Below, piece by piece: positions 46,035-54,900 of a stretch of DNA of 64,000 nt. A program made the translations under genes and the position numbers. The notes beneath the pieces were generated by a model. It worked only from the letters and a program-made list of their open reading frames with translations, made no database searches and was not told the origin of the DNA. Position 1 is the first letter of the stretch. Each line of letters begins with the position of its first letter. This stretch comes from Pseudarthrobacter sp. NamE2 (GTDB lineage: Bacteria; Actinomycetota; Actinomycetes; Actinomycetales; Micrococcaceae): positions 62,001-126,000 of the forward strand of contig NZ_VAHN01000003.1 of NCBI RefSeq assembly GCF_005796205.1, written 5' to 3'.

Positions 46035-46307
46035 TCAGCCGCGGCTGCGCTTCCAGGCGCCGGGTCCTGGTGTCGGGGCAAGCCTCAGCTGCTGCCGGCG
46101 TACCCAGTGGCGGACACTTGGCCGGGTTTCCCGGGCGGGTGCGGATGCGCCCAGGGAAAGTACGACGGCGGTCAGCGCGGCGAGCTCCTCAGGGCTCGGC
46201 TGTCCCTTCACGACAGAGAAGAGGGGAGTTACGGCAGGCGCGGCTGCCGAGGGGGTTTCGGCGGGTTCAACAACCGGGTTTGCAGGTTCTACCATCAGCG
46301 TTTCCAT
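46035..46307 (-). CDS. accE: Acyl-CoA carboxylase epsilon subunit
   Basis: This 90-residue protein carries the AccE pattern: VVKGQPSPEELAALTAVVLSL followed by a basic tail with Trp (PSVRHWVRRQQLRL). The epsilon subunit stabilises actinobacterial beta subunits. It starts 2 nt after the beta-subunit stop. An internal ATG at 46295 is an alternative start. Confidence 0.9.
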   Translation of the reverse strand: METLMVEPANPVVEPAETPSAAAPAVTPLFSVVKGQPSPEELAALTAVVLSLGASAPARETRPSVRHWVRRQQLRLAPTPGPGAWKRSRG

Positions 46308-46309
46308 CC

Positions 46310-47893
46310 TTACAGCGGGATGTTTCCGTGCTTCTTGGCGGGCAGGCTGGCGCGCTTGTCGCGCAGGGCGCGAAGGCCCTTGATGATCTGGATCCTTGTA
46401 TCCGACGGGGCGATGACAGCGTCGACGTAGCCGAGTTCTGCCGCCTGGTATGGGTTGAGGAGTTCTTCCTCGTACTGCCGGATGACTTCTGCGCGGCGGG
46501 CCTCGACGTCGCCGCCGGCTTCCGCTACTGCTGCGAGGTCGCGGCGGTAGAGGATGTTGACGGCGCCCTGTGCGCCCATCACGCCAATCTGCGCCGTGGG
46601 CCAGGCCAGGTTGAGGTCGGCGCCGAGCTTCTTGGAGCCCATCACGATGTAGGCTCCGCCGTAGGCCTTGCGGGTGATGACCGTGAGCTTTGGCACTGTG
46701 GCCTCGGCGTAGGCGTAGAGCAGCTTCGCGCCGCGGCGGATGATGCCCTGGAACTCCTGGTCCTTGCCGGGCAGGAAGCCGGGCACGTCCACGAGCGTGA
46801 TGATGGGGATGTTGAAGGCGTCGCAGTGGCGGACGAAGCGGGCCGCCTTCTCGGACGCGGCGATATCCAGCGTGCCGGCGAACTGCAGCGGCTGGTTGGC
46901 CACGATGCCCACGGTGTGGCCTTCCACCCGGCCGTAACCGATCATCACGTTGGGGGCGTAGAGGGCCTGCATTTCCAGGAAGTGCCCGTCGTCGACAATC
47001 TGCTCGATGACCCCGCGCATGTCGTAGGGCTGGTTGGCGGAATCAGGGATCAGGGTGTCGAGGGAGAGGTCGTCATCGTCAAGCTCCAGCTCCTGGCTGT
47101 GTTCCATGACGGGGGCCTCGGACAGGTTGTTCGAAGGCAGGAAGTCCAGCAGTTCGCGCACGAATTCGATGGCGTCGCTTTCGTCTGACGCGAGGTAGGT
47201 GGAGGTGCCGGTGGTGGCGTTGTGCTGGCGGGCGCCGCCGAGCGTCTCCATGTCCACGTCCTCGCCCGTGACGGTCTTGATGACGTCCGGGCCGGTGATG
47301 AACATGTGCGAGGTCTTGTCCACCATCACCACGTAGTCGGTGAGGGCGGGGGAGTAGGCCGCGCCGCCAGCGGAGGGGCCCATGATCATGGAGATCTGCG
47401 GGACAACGCCGGAAGCGTGGACGTTGTTGCGGAAGATGTCCGCGAACATGGCCAGCGAGGCTACGCCTTCCTGGATGCGCGCACCGCCGCCATCGAGGAT
47501 GCCGACCACAGGGCAGCCGTTGCGCAGGGCGAATTCCTGGACCTTGACGATCTTCTCGCCGTTGACCTGGCTCAGGGAACCGCCGTAGACAGAGAAATCC
47601 TGGCTGTAGACGGCCACGAGGCGGCCGTCCACGGTGCCGTAGCCGGAGACCAGCCCGTCGCCAAGGGGTCTTTTCCTTTCCATGCCAAAGGCGGTGGAGC
47701 GGTGTACTGCAAGGGCGTCGAACTCCACGAACGAGTCCTCGTCCAGCAGCAGTTCAATCCGTTCGCGGGCGGTGTTCTTGCCGCGCGCATGCTGTTTTTC
47801 AATCGCTTCGGGGCCGGAGGGCTGTTCGGCACGGGCCTGCCGCTCGCGGAAATCGGCAATCTTTCCCGCTGTTGTGGTCAGATCGTGGCTCAT
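46310..47893 (-). CDS. Acyl-CoA (propionyl/acetyl) carboxylase beta subunit
   Basis: This 527-residue carboxyltransferase (AccD5/PccB type) moves CO2 from biotin to acyl-CoA. It has [94 protein letters not shown], and [16 protein letters not shown] (oxyanion-hole glycines). The following gene is the epsilon subunit, 2 nt away. The biotin ligase gene lies divergently 1.2 kb upstream. Confidence 0.95.
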   Translation of the reverse strand: MSHDLTTTAGKIADFRERQARAEQPSGPEAIEKQHARGKNTARERIELLLDEDSFVEFDALAVHRSTAFGMERKRPLGDGLVSGYGTVDGRLVAVYSQDFSVYGGSLSQVNGEKIVKVQEFALRNGCPVVGILDGGGARIQEGVASLAMFADIFRNNVHASGVVPQISMIMGPSAGGAAYSPALTDYVVMVDKTSHMFITGPDVIKTVTGEDVDMETLGGARQHNATTGTSTYLASDESDAIEFVRELLDFLPSNNLSEAPVMEHSQELELDDDDLSLDTLIPDSANQPYDMRGVIEQIVDDGHFLEMQALYAPNVMIGYGRVEGHTVGIVANQPLQFAGTLDIAASEKAARFVRHCDAFNIPIITLVDVPGFLPGKDQEFQGIIRRGAKLLYAYAEATVPKLTVITRKAYGGAYIVMGSKKLGADLNLAWPTAQIGVMGAQGAVNILYRRDLAAVAEAGGDVEARRAEVIRQYEEELLNPYQAAELGYVDAVIAPSDTRIQIIKGLRALRDKRASLPAKKHGNIPL

Positions 47894-48034
47894 CAGGTAT
47901 CTCCGGCTCTGTTGCAGATGTGTTCTCTGGCGCTCTGGTTGCTGGCGGGTTTGAGTCGCAGGCGGGCTTTAAGTAGCTTCCGCACAAAAGACGAACCCTG
48001 CTGGCAAGTCTAGTGACGGTTTCAGCGCCCGCCG

Positions 48035-48051
48035 CTGTAGGGAACCTACAA
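48035..48051. promoter_or_regulatory. CTGTAGGGAACCTACAA element between carboxylase beta and SDR genes
   Basis: TGTAGG-gaa-CCTACA is a perfect 6-bp inverted repeat. It matches the element upstream of the carboxylase alpha gene at 15 of 17 positions. It lies 142 nt upstream of the beta-subunit start, and 70 nt upstream of the divergent SDR start. Confidence 0.6.
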
Positions 48052-48082
48052 TTTTCTGCCGTGCCTCCACCCGCACCCGAAT

Positions 48083-48114
48083 GTTACTCGCGGGTAACTT
48101 CACTGGGTTACAGT
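48083..48114 (+). promoter_or_regulatory. GlnR-like leaderless promoter of the SDR gene
   Basis: GTTAC-n6-GTAAC (48083-48098) is followed by exactly 10 nt and TACAGT (48109-48114), then 6 nt to the ATG. The layout equals that of the nitrogen-gene promoters but with two half-sites. The -10 position predicts a transcript that starts at the ATG. The repeat is also a simple palindrome, so another regulator is possible. Confidence 0.5.
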
Positions 48115-48120
48115 AATCGC

Positions 48121-49008
48121 ATGACTTCGAGCAACGACGCCGTGCATGCCGCTGCCACCCCGTACCGGGCCTCCGGAACACTCAACGGGAAAACAGTCCT
48201 CATCTCCGGCGGAAGCCGCGGCATTGGCCTGGCCATCGCCGTCCGCGCCGCCAGGGACGGCGCCAATATCGTCCTGATGGCCAAGACGGGGGAGCCGCAC
48301 CCCAAGCTCGCCGGAACGGTCCATACCGCGGCACGGGAAGTCGTCGGGGCCGGCGGGCAGGCGCTGCCCCTGGTGGGCGACGTGCGCAGGGACGAGGACG
48401 TTGCCCGCGCAGTGGAAGCCGCAGTAAAGCGCTTTGGCGGCATCGACGTCGTGATCAACAACGCGTCCGCCATCGACCTCTCCCGGACCGCCGACGTGGA
48501 CATGAAAAAGTACGACCTCATGCAGGACATCAACGTCCGCGGCACCTTCCTGCTGTCCAAGCTGGCGCTGCCCGCACTCCGCGCATCAGGCCAGGGCCAT
48601 ATCCTCACTCTCTCGCCGCCCCTGAACCTCGACCCCGCCTGGGCCGGGAAACACCTGGCATACACCATGGCAAAGTACGGGATGAGCCTGACCACCCTCG
48701 GACTGGCCGAGGAACTGAAGGCCGACGGTATCCGCGTCAACTCGCTGTGGCCCTGCACCCTCATCGATACCGCGGCCATTCGCAACATGCCGCACGGCGC
48801 TGTGATGGCCAGGGCGGCGCGCGGCCCGCAGATCATGGCGGACGCCGCCCACGCCATCCTGACGGGAGGCAACCTGGCTGCGGGCGCCGCGCCGAGCGGC
48901 AACTTTTATACGGACGAACAGGTCCTGGCGGCGGCGGGGGTGCAGGATTTCCGCCCGTACAGCCTGGGAGCGCCGGAGGACCAGCTGGTTCCGGATATCT
49001 TCCTCTAG
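48121..49008 (+). CDS. Short-chain dehydrogenase/reductase (HSDL2-like)
   Basis: This 295-residue NAD(P)-dependent SDR has TVLISGGSRGIGLAIAVRAARDG as cofactor motif, NNAS, and the active-site region HILTLSPPLNLDPAWAGKHLAYTMAKYGMS (Ser, Tyr, Lys). The region differs from the usual S-x12-Y-x3-K in spacing, as in HSDL2-type members with longer loops. Substrate unknown; homologues lie near lipid genes. A GlnR-like, leaderless promoter precedes it, and the beta-carboxylase gene is divergent. Confidence 0.85.
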   Translation: MTSSNDAVHAAATPYRASGTLNGKTVLISGGSRGIGLAIAVRAARDGANIVLMAKTGEPHPKLAGTVHTAAREVVGAGGQALPLVGDVRRDEDVARAVEAAVKRFGGIDVVINNASAIDLSRTADVDMKKYDLMQDINVRGTFLLSKLALPALRASGQGHILTLSPPLNLDPAWAGKHLAYTMAKYGMSLTTLGLAEELKADGIRVNSLWPCTLIDTAAIRNMPHGAVMARAARGPQIMADAAHAILTGGNLAAGAAPSGNFYTDEQVLAAAGVQDFRPYSLGAPEDQLVPDIFL

Positions 49009-49084
49009 CCCGTCGCCCGGTGCGCCTTCCCGGTGCCAAAGGCCCGGCTCCTCCGGGAACTGATTGGCTCGCTAGGATTTAGGC

Positions 49085-49993
49085 ATGGAAGACGCACACG
49101 ACCCGGGCACTCCGCTGAACCGATGGGACCTGGATGACCAGCGTTTCCTGTCCGCGGCCGGTATACCCCGCATGGAGGTGGTGGACTCCACGGGATCCAC
49201 CAACGCCGACCTCCTCCGCGCGGTAACCGTGGAGCCCAAGGCATGGCCGGACATGTCGGTGCTGACAGCCGAGTACCAGACGGCAGCCAGGGGGCGCCTG
49301 GACAGGCACTGGGAAGCCCCGCCGCTGAGCTCGATCTCCGTCTCCGTGGTCCTGCGGCCCGTGAACGCCGACGGGAGGCCGCTGCCCACGCACAGCTACT
49401 CATGGCTTTCCCTGATCGCTGCCCTGGCGCTGCGCGAAACGCTCCTGGAAACCGCCGGCCTTCCCGCTGAGCTGAAGTGGCCCAACGATGTCCTGGTACG
49501 CGGCCGCAAGATCGCCGGCATCCTGGCGCAGCTCGGTCCCATGGCGGACGGAAACGTCCCGCCCGTCATCCTGGGAACAGGCCTCAATGTCACGCTGCGC
49601 GAGGGCGAACTGCCGGTGCCCACCGCCACCTCCGTTGCGTTGGAGGGCGCCCGCACCACGGACCGGACCCTGCTGCTGAAAAGCTACCTGTCACATTTCT
49701 CGGTGCTCTACCGGAGCTTCTGCAACGCCGACGGCGACCCGGCAGCGGGAATGGCCGGCGGGCCGTCGCTCCATAAGCGGGTGGAAGCGGTCATGGCCAC
49801 CCTGGGCAAACAGGTCCGGGCGCAGCTTCCGGGCGACCACGAAATCATCGGACACGCTTCCCGTTTGGACGAGTACGGATCCCTGCTGGTGGTGGACCGG
49901 GAGTCGAGGGAGCATGTGGTGACCGCCGGCGACGTGGTCCACCTGCGCCGGTGGACTTCCCCCGGCGATGCGGGCGAAGGCGGGTATGCGTAA
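49085..49993 (+). CDS. birA: Biotin-[acetyl-CoA-carboxylase] ligase (BirA, ligase domain only)
   Basis: This 302-residue group I biotin protein ligase attaches biotin to the BCCP lysine of the nearby carboxylase alpha subunit. Motifs include EVVDSTGSTNADLL, the ATP/biotin loop AEYQTAARGRLDRHWEAPP, and KWPNDVLVRGRKIAGIL. A C-terminal SH3-like domain has a SLLVVDRESREHVVTAGDVVHLR ending. No N-terminal DNA-binding domain is present, so it does not repress a biotin operon. The loop has Ala and Asp where the canonical GRGRxGR has glycines. The PH-domain gene overlaps its stop by 8 nt. Confidence 0.94.
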   Translation: MEDAHDPGTPLNRWDLDDQRFLSAAGIPRMEVVDSTGSTNADLLRAVTVEPKAWPDMSVLTAEYQTAARGRLDRHWEAPPLSSISVSVVLRPVNADGRPLPTHSYSWLSLIAALALRETLLETAGLPAELKWPNDVLVRGRKIAGILAQLGPMADGNVPPVILGTGLNVTLREGELPVPTATSVALEGARTTDRTLLLKSYLSHFSVLYRSFCNADGDPAAGMAGGPSLHKRVEAVMATLGKQVRAQLPGDHEIIGHASRLDEYGSLLVVDRESREHVVTAGDVVHLRRWTSPGDAGEGGYA

Positions 49994-50585
49994 AGACCTC
50001 GTACCGGGCGAGCAGGTAATTGTCACCACCCGCCCGCAGCCGAGGAAGCTGGCAGGAGCCGCTCTCGCCTTCATCGTCTCGCCGGCGCTCGCGGCCTTCG
50101 CTTCGGCCTGGATCATCCGGGGAGAGGTCCGCCGGCATGTTCCCTTCCTTGCCGCGCAGTGGAACCCCTGGCTGGTCGCGGCCTGTATCGGCGGGGCGGC
50201 CTGGGTGTGGCTGGGCTATTGCCTGCCCCGGCTGCTGCGCTGGCATGCCACGCGCTACACCCTGACCAGCCGAAGGATAGTGGCCAGGTACGGGCGGCTG
50301 AAGCGGCGGGACCAGCAGGTTCCCCTCGCCTGGATCCGCAACGTCACTGTCCACGAATCGCTGCTGCAACGCCTCCTGCGCTCGGGGAATATATCCTTGG
50401 AAACCGGGCAGCAGGGCGTGGTGACTTTACAGGACGTGCCGGAGGTTGCCCGGTTCCGGGAATTCATCCTTGATGCCATCGGGGAACTGCCGGACGACCG
50501 TGATGTCCAGCCGGACGGCACAACGCACTATCCCGCCGAGGCTTTGCCGTGGGAAATGAGAGAAGGTGGACGGGATGACCGATGA
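49986..50585 (+). CDS. PH-domain (bPH2/YdbT-like) membrane protein
   Basis: This 199-residue protein has two TM helices (LAGAALAFIVSPALAAFASAWII and WLVAACIGGAAWVWLGYCL) and a PH-like region (YTLTSRRIVARYGRLKRRDQQVPLAWIRNVTVHESLLQRLL). A birA-PH gene order is conserved in actinobacteria. ATG 49986 overlaps the birA stop, giving coupling; an in-frame ATG at 49968 is the alternative. Its function is unknown. Confidence 0.82.
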   Translation: MRKDLVPGEQVIVTTRPQPRKLAGAALAFIVSPALAAFASAWIIRGEVRRHVPFLAAQWNPWLVAACIGGAAWVWLGYCLPRLLRWHATRYTLTSRRIVARYGRLKRRDQQVPLAWIRNVTVHESLLQRLLRSGNISLETGQQGVVTLQDVPEVARFREFILDAIGELPDDRDVQPDGTTHYPAEALPWEMREGGRDDR

Positions 50586-51699
50586 GGACCAGCAGGAACG
50601 CGTCGACCCCGTTGCGCCCTCGCCCGCCGCGGACCCCAATCCCGCCACCGGCGCGATGTCCGCCGAACGGCTTGCCATGAAAGCGCTGGAGTCGCGGCTC
50701 CTGGGCGGCGAACGCAAGCTCCGCCGTCGCGAAGTCGCGGCCGGCGCCGGACTCTCACTGCTGTCCGCCCGGAAACTCTGGCGCGCCCTGGGCTTTCCCA
50801 ATTTCGGCGACGACGACGTGGCCTTCACCGAACGCGACCAGGCGGCCCTCTCCACCGTGGTGGACCTGGTCCGTTCCGGCAAGCTGACCGAGGAGGCGGC
50901 CATCTCGGTCACGCGCGCCATCGGCCAGATGACGGACCGCATGGTGGTCTGGCAGATCGAGGCGCTGGTGGAGGACCTGGTCCACGAACAGGGCGTTACG
51001 GACGCCGTGGCCCGCAAGCGCCTGGTCAATGAGCTGCCCGCCCTGGTGGACTCGCTTGAGGAAGTACTGGTGTACTCCTGGCGGCGCCAGCTCAACGCCG
51101 GCGTCCAGCGGCTCGCCGTCCGCGCCGAAGCCGGCCTGCAGGCCAGCGAAGAAGGGCGGGAAGGTGACGAGGATGACGCTCCGCTGCCGCTCGCGCGGGC
51201 TGTGGGATTCGCCGACCTGGTGTCTTACACCAGCCTCTCCCGCCGCATGAACGAGAAAACGCTCGCCCGGCTGGTCCAGCGGTTCGAAAACAAGTGCGCG
51301 GAAATCATCTCCGTCGGCGGCGGCCGGCTGGTCAAGACCGTCGGGGACGAAGTCCTGTACATCGCCGAAACCCCCGCAGCGGGCGCCGAAATCTCCCTGG
51401 CCCTCGCCCAGGCGTTCACGGAGGACGAGATCCTGCCGGAAGCCCGCGTGGCCATGGTGTGGGGCAGGATCCTGTCCCGGCTGGGAGACATCTACGGTCC
51501 TACCGTGAACCTGGCTGCCCGGCTCACCAGCCTCGCCGATCCCGGGACCGTGCTGGTGGACTCCATGACCGCCTCCGCCCTGGAACGGGACGAACGCTTT
51601 GTAATGGTGCCCCAGCCGCCGGAAAACGTCCGCGGCTTCGGCGAGATCCGGCCTGTCCGGCTCACCCGCGGCCTTGGCAAGGGGCTGGTCCTGGATTAG
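50575..51699 (+). CDS. Class III adenylate cyclase with N-terminal regulatory domain
   Basis: This 374-residue cytoplasmic protein has a C-terminal class III cyclase domain (residues about 210-370). Metal-binding Asp residues are in VGFADLVSYT and KTVGDEVLY, the base-specifying Lys in RLVKTVGDE, and transition-state Asn/Arg in VNLAARL with GDIYG. The helical N-terminal 190 residues resemble the pH-sensing regulatory domain of mycobacterial Rv1264. ATG 50575 is preceded by GAAGGTGG and overlaps the PH-protein stop by 11 nt. It likely makes cAMP. Confidence 0.92.
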   Translation: MTDEDQQERVDPVAPSPAADPNPATGAMSAERLAMKALESRLLGGERKLRRREVAAGAGLSLLSARKLWRALGFPNFGDDDVAFTERDQAALSTVVDLVRSGKLTEEAAISVTRAIGQMTDRMVVWQIEALVEDLVHEQGVTDAVARKRLVNELPALVDSLEEVLVYSWRRQLNAGVQRLAVRAEAGLQASEEGREGDEDDAPLPLARAVGFADLVSYTSLSRRMNEKTLARLVQRFENKCAEIISVGGGRLVKTVGDEVLYIAETPAAGAEISLALAQAFTEDEILPEARVAMVWGRILSRLGDIYGPTVNLAARLTSLADPGTVLVDSMTASALERDERFVMVPQPPENVRGFGEIRPVRLTRGLGKGLVLD

Positions 51700-51769
51700 T
51701 CCGGGGCGGTCTTGCGGTACCTGAAAAGGTTTATCCAGTTGTTTGGCTATCGCGGTATAGTCGTAGCGG

Positions 51770-51794
51770 CCGCCGCCGCCGTTGGCGGCGGCGG
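51770..51794 (+). terminator. GC hairpin after the cyclase gene
   Basis: An 11-bp perfect stem of CCG/CGG repeats (51770-51780 with 51784-51794) has a 3-nt loop. It lies 71 nt after the cyclase stop. A TATAGT at 51756-51761 just before it could be a -10 for the long-protein gene, and TATACA at 51921-51926 another. Nothing else is evident in 51700-51992. Confidence 0.6.
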
Positions 51795-51992
51795 TGGGGA
51801 GGGCTCCCCATCGCATCGTGAGAAGGACAGTAGGTAAGCTGGGCCGCGGGGAACCGCCTGCCGGCCCTCTGCGCCCGCAGGGCGCATTCCAGGTCTCAAC
51901 CGCTTCGACCGGGGCGGTACTATACACCGGCCCGGGGTTTGCGCCCGGACCGGCAGCTGCCATGGGCAGCACTGAATCAGGGGAAACACGCT

Positions 51993-54900
51993 GTGACAAG
52001 TCTGCTGGGGAAACTTGGGCTGAAACGGCGCCACAAGAAAATCGCCACGGGCACGGCATTCAGTGCCGCCGTGGCCGTCGTGGTGACCGGGGCCATCCTC
52101 TATCCGGGGTTTAAGACCACCGAGGTGGAGTTGAACGACGGCGGTGTGTGGGTGGTGTCGAAGTCCAAGAACGCGGTGGGCCGGCTCAACTATCCCTCCC
52201 GCGTGTTGGACGGTGCGGTGACGCCGGCCTCGACGACGTTCGACATCCTGCAGGATGCCGGGGATGTGTTTGTTGATGACGAGTCGGGTTCGACCATCAA
52301 CCAGGTATCCCCGGCGAACATGCGGCTGGGCGGGGACAAGCAGTTGCCGGCCGCGGCGGACGTAAGTTTCGGTTCGGAAGTCATTGCCGTGACGGATGCA
52401 GCGTCGGGCAAGGTGTGGGCAGTGTCGCCATCGACGGTGAACGGTTTCGATGAGGAGGCATCCGAACCGGTCCTGGTGGGCTCGGAAGGCACTGTCTCTG
52501 CGGTGGGCGACGATGACCGGATATACTCCGCGGACCCGGAGTCCGCCATGGTCACGGTCACCGGCGTTGATGCGAACGGTGCGGTCACGTCGTCGGAATC
52601 CGGCACCTGGGGCGAGCTGAAGGGCGCCGGGGACCTGCAGATTACGGTGGTGGGGGACCAGCCGGTGGTCCTGGACGCGGCGGCGGGCAAGCTGCTGCTG
52701 CCCGGCGGGAAGCGGCTGCAGTTGGACAACGCGCGGGATGCGAAGCTGCAGCAGGCCGGCCCAACCAGTGATTTTGTTGCCATTGCGACGCAGAAAGCCC
52801 TGCTGAAGCAGCCTTTGGACGGCGGAACGGCGAAAACCGTGGCGTTCGACGGCGAGGGGATCCCGGCTGCCCCCGTGCAGTTGGGCGGGTGTGTCCATGC
52901 TGCCTGGTCCGGGGCGAACAAGTACGTGCGCGACTGCACCAACGACGCGGACGACAAGAACGTGGACGTGCCCAAGGCGAGTGCGTCGCCGTCGTACGTT
53001 TTCCGGGTGAACCGGGACCTGGTGGTCCTGAATGATGTGAACTCCGGCAACGTGTGGCTGGTCAACCAGAACATGCAGCTGGTCAACAACTGGGACGACG
53101 TCGTTCCGCCCAAGAACGAATCCGACGAGCAGGACCAGGAATCCGCTGACAACAACACCATCAATGTCCTGCCGGACCGCACCAAACCCAACCGTCCGCC
53201 GGAAACCAAGCCCGACGCAGTCGGCGTGCGCCCTGGCCGCACCACCATCCTCAGCGTCCTCGACAACGATTCCGACCCCGACGGCGATGTGCTCACCGCA
53301 GCGCTGGGCGGCTCGGGGCCGCAGGCCGGCACCCTGGAAAACATTTACGGCGGCACGGCCTACCAGATTTCGGTGCCGGCAGGCGCCAGCCCCGGCACGG
53401 AGACGTTCACCTACAACGCCTCCGACGGGCGCGGCCTGTCCGCCAGCGGCCAGGTCACCCTCAGCGTGGTGGGCCCGGACGAGAACAAACCGCCGCAGTT
53501 CAAGCGCGGCGATGACACCACCATGCTGGTGGAACAGGGCAAAACGGTCAGCCAGAACATCCTCACCGACTGGATCGACCCCGACGGCGACGACCTGGTC
53601 CTCCTCGATGCCCGCGCGGACAATCCCCAGGACCAGGTGAAGGTCCGCCGCGACGGCCTGCTCACCTTCCAGGACTCCGGCGCCACCGCCGGCAAGAAGA
53701 CCGTCGAGGTCACCATCTGGGACGGCCGCGCCACCGTCACCGGGAAAGTGGTGGTCAACGTCCAGCCGCCAGGTGCCCTGGCGCCGGTGGTCAACGCCGA
53801 CCACGTCACCGCCGTGGTGGGCCAGGACCTGGTGGTCGCCCCGCTGAAGAACGACGTCGATCCGAACGGCGGCGCCCTCCGGCTCGCCCAGGTGGAGGCC
53901 AATGGACCGGCTGAGCTGGGTCCGGTCACCGACGGCGGGACCTTCACCTTCCGCAGCAACACCCCCGGGCCGGTGTACCTGACCTACATTGCCAGCAACG
54001 GCCCGCAAAGCAGCCAGGGGCTTATCCGCGTCGACGTGGAGTCCGGTGACGAGGCCGGCAACCCGGTGGCAGTCCACGACGTGGCGCTGATGCCCACCGG
54101 CGGCAGTGCGCTCCTGGACCCGCTCGCCAACGACTCCGACCCCTCCGGCGGCGTCCTGGTGCTGCAGTCCGTGAAGCTTCCGGACAACTCCACCGCATCT
54201 GTCAGCGTGATCAACCACAGCGTGCTGCGGATTACGGATATCCGCGGGACCAAGGATCCCATCCTGTTCGAATACACCATGTCCAACGGCCGGAAACCGG
54301 CCACGGGCAGCGTTTCGGTGGTGCCGGTCCCGGCCCCCGCCGTGGTGGAGGCGCCGCAGCCGAAACCGGATGAGGTGAACGTCCGCGTCAACGACGTGGT
54401 CACCATTCCCGTGCTGGAGAACGATACCCACCCCCAGGGCCAGGAACTTTCGGTGGACCCCGTCCTGCCGCAGGGCGTGGACCCGGCGGATGGAAAGAGC
54501 TTCGTCTCCGAAAACACGGTCCGTTTCATCGCCGGCAGCCAGCCCAAGACGGTCCGCGCCATCTACAACGCCGTGGACCAGCAGGGCCAGAAGAGCGCCG
54601 CCGCGGTGACCATCCACATCCTGCCGCTCGAGGGCGCAGAAAACTCGCGCCCCCAGCCGCGCAACCTCACGGCCCGCGTGGTGGCCGGCGGCATCGTCCG
54701 GATCCCCGTTCCCCTGGACGGCATTGATCCCGACGGCGACTCCGTCCAGCTCACCGGCATCGACAGCACCCCGTCCATGGGTACTGCGAACGTGGGCAGC
54801 AACTTCATCGACTTCACCGCAGCCGGGGACGGCGCCGGAACGGACACATTCCGGTACAAGGTGGTGGACCGGCAGGGAGCGGTCAACACCGGAACCGTCA

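Noticed and set aside
51747..54617. 956-residue open frame on the minus strand
   Set aside because: It is antisense to the giant surface protein and has the composition of a reversed frame.
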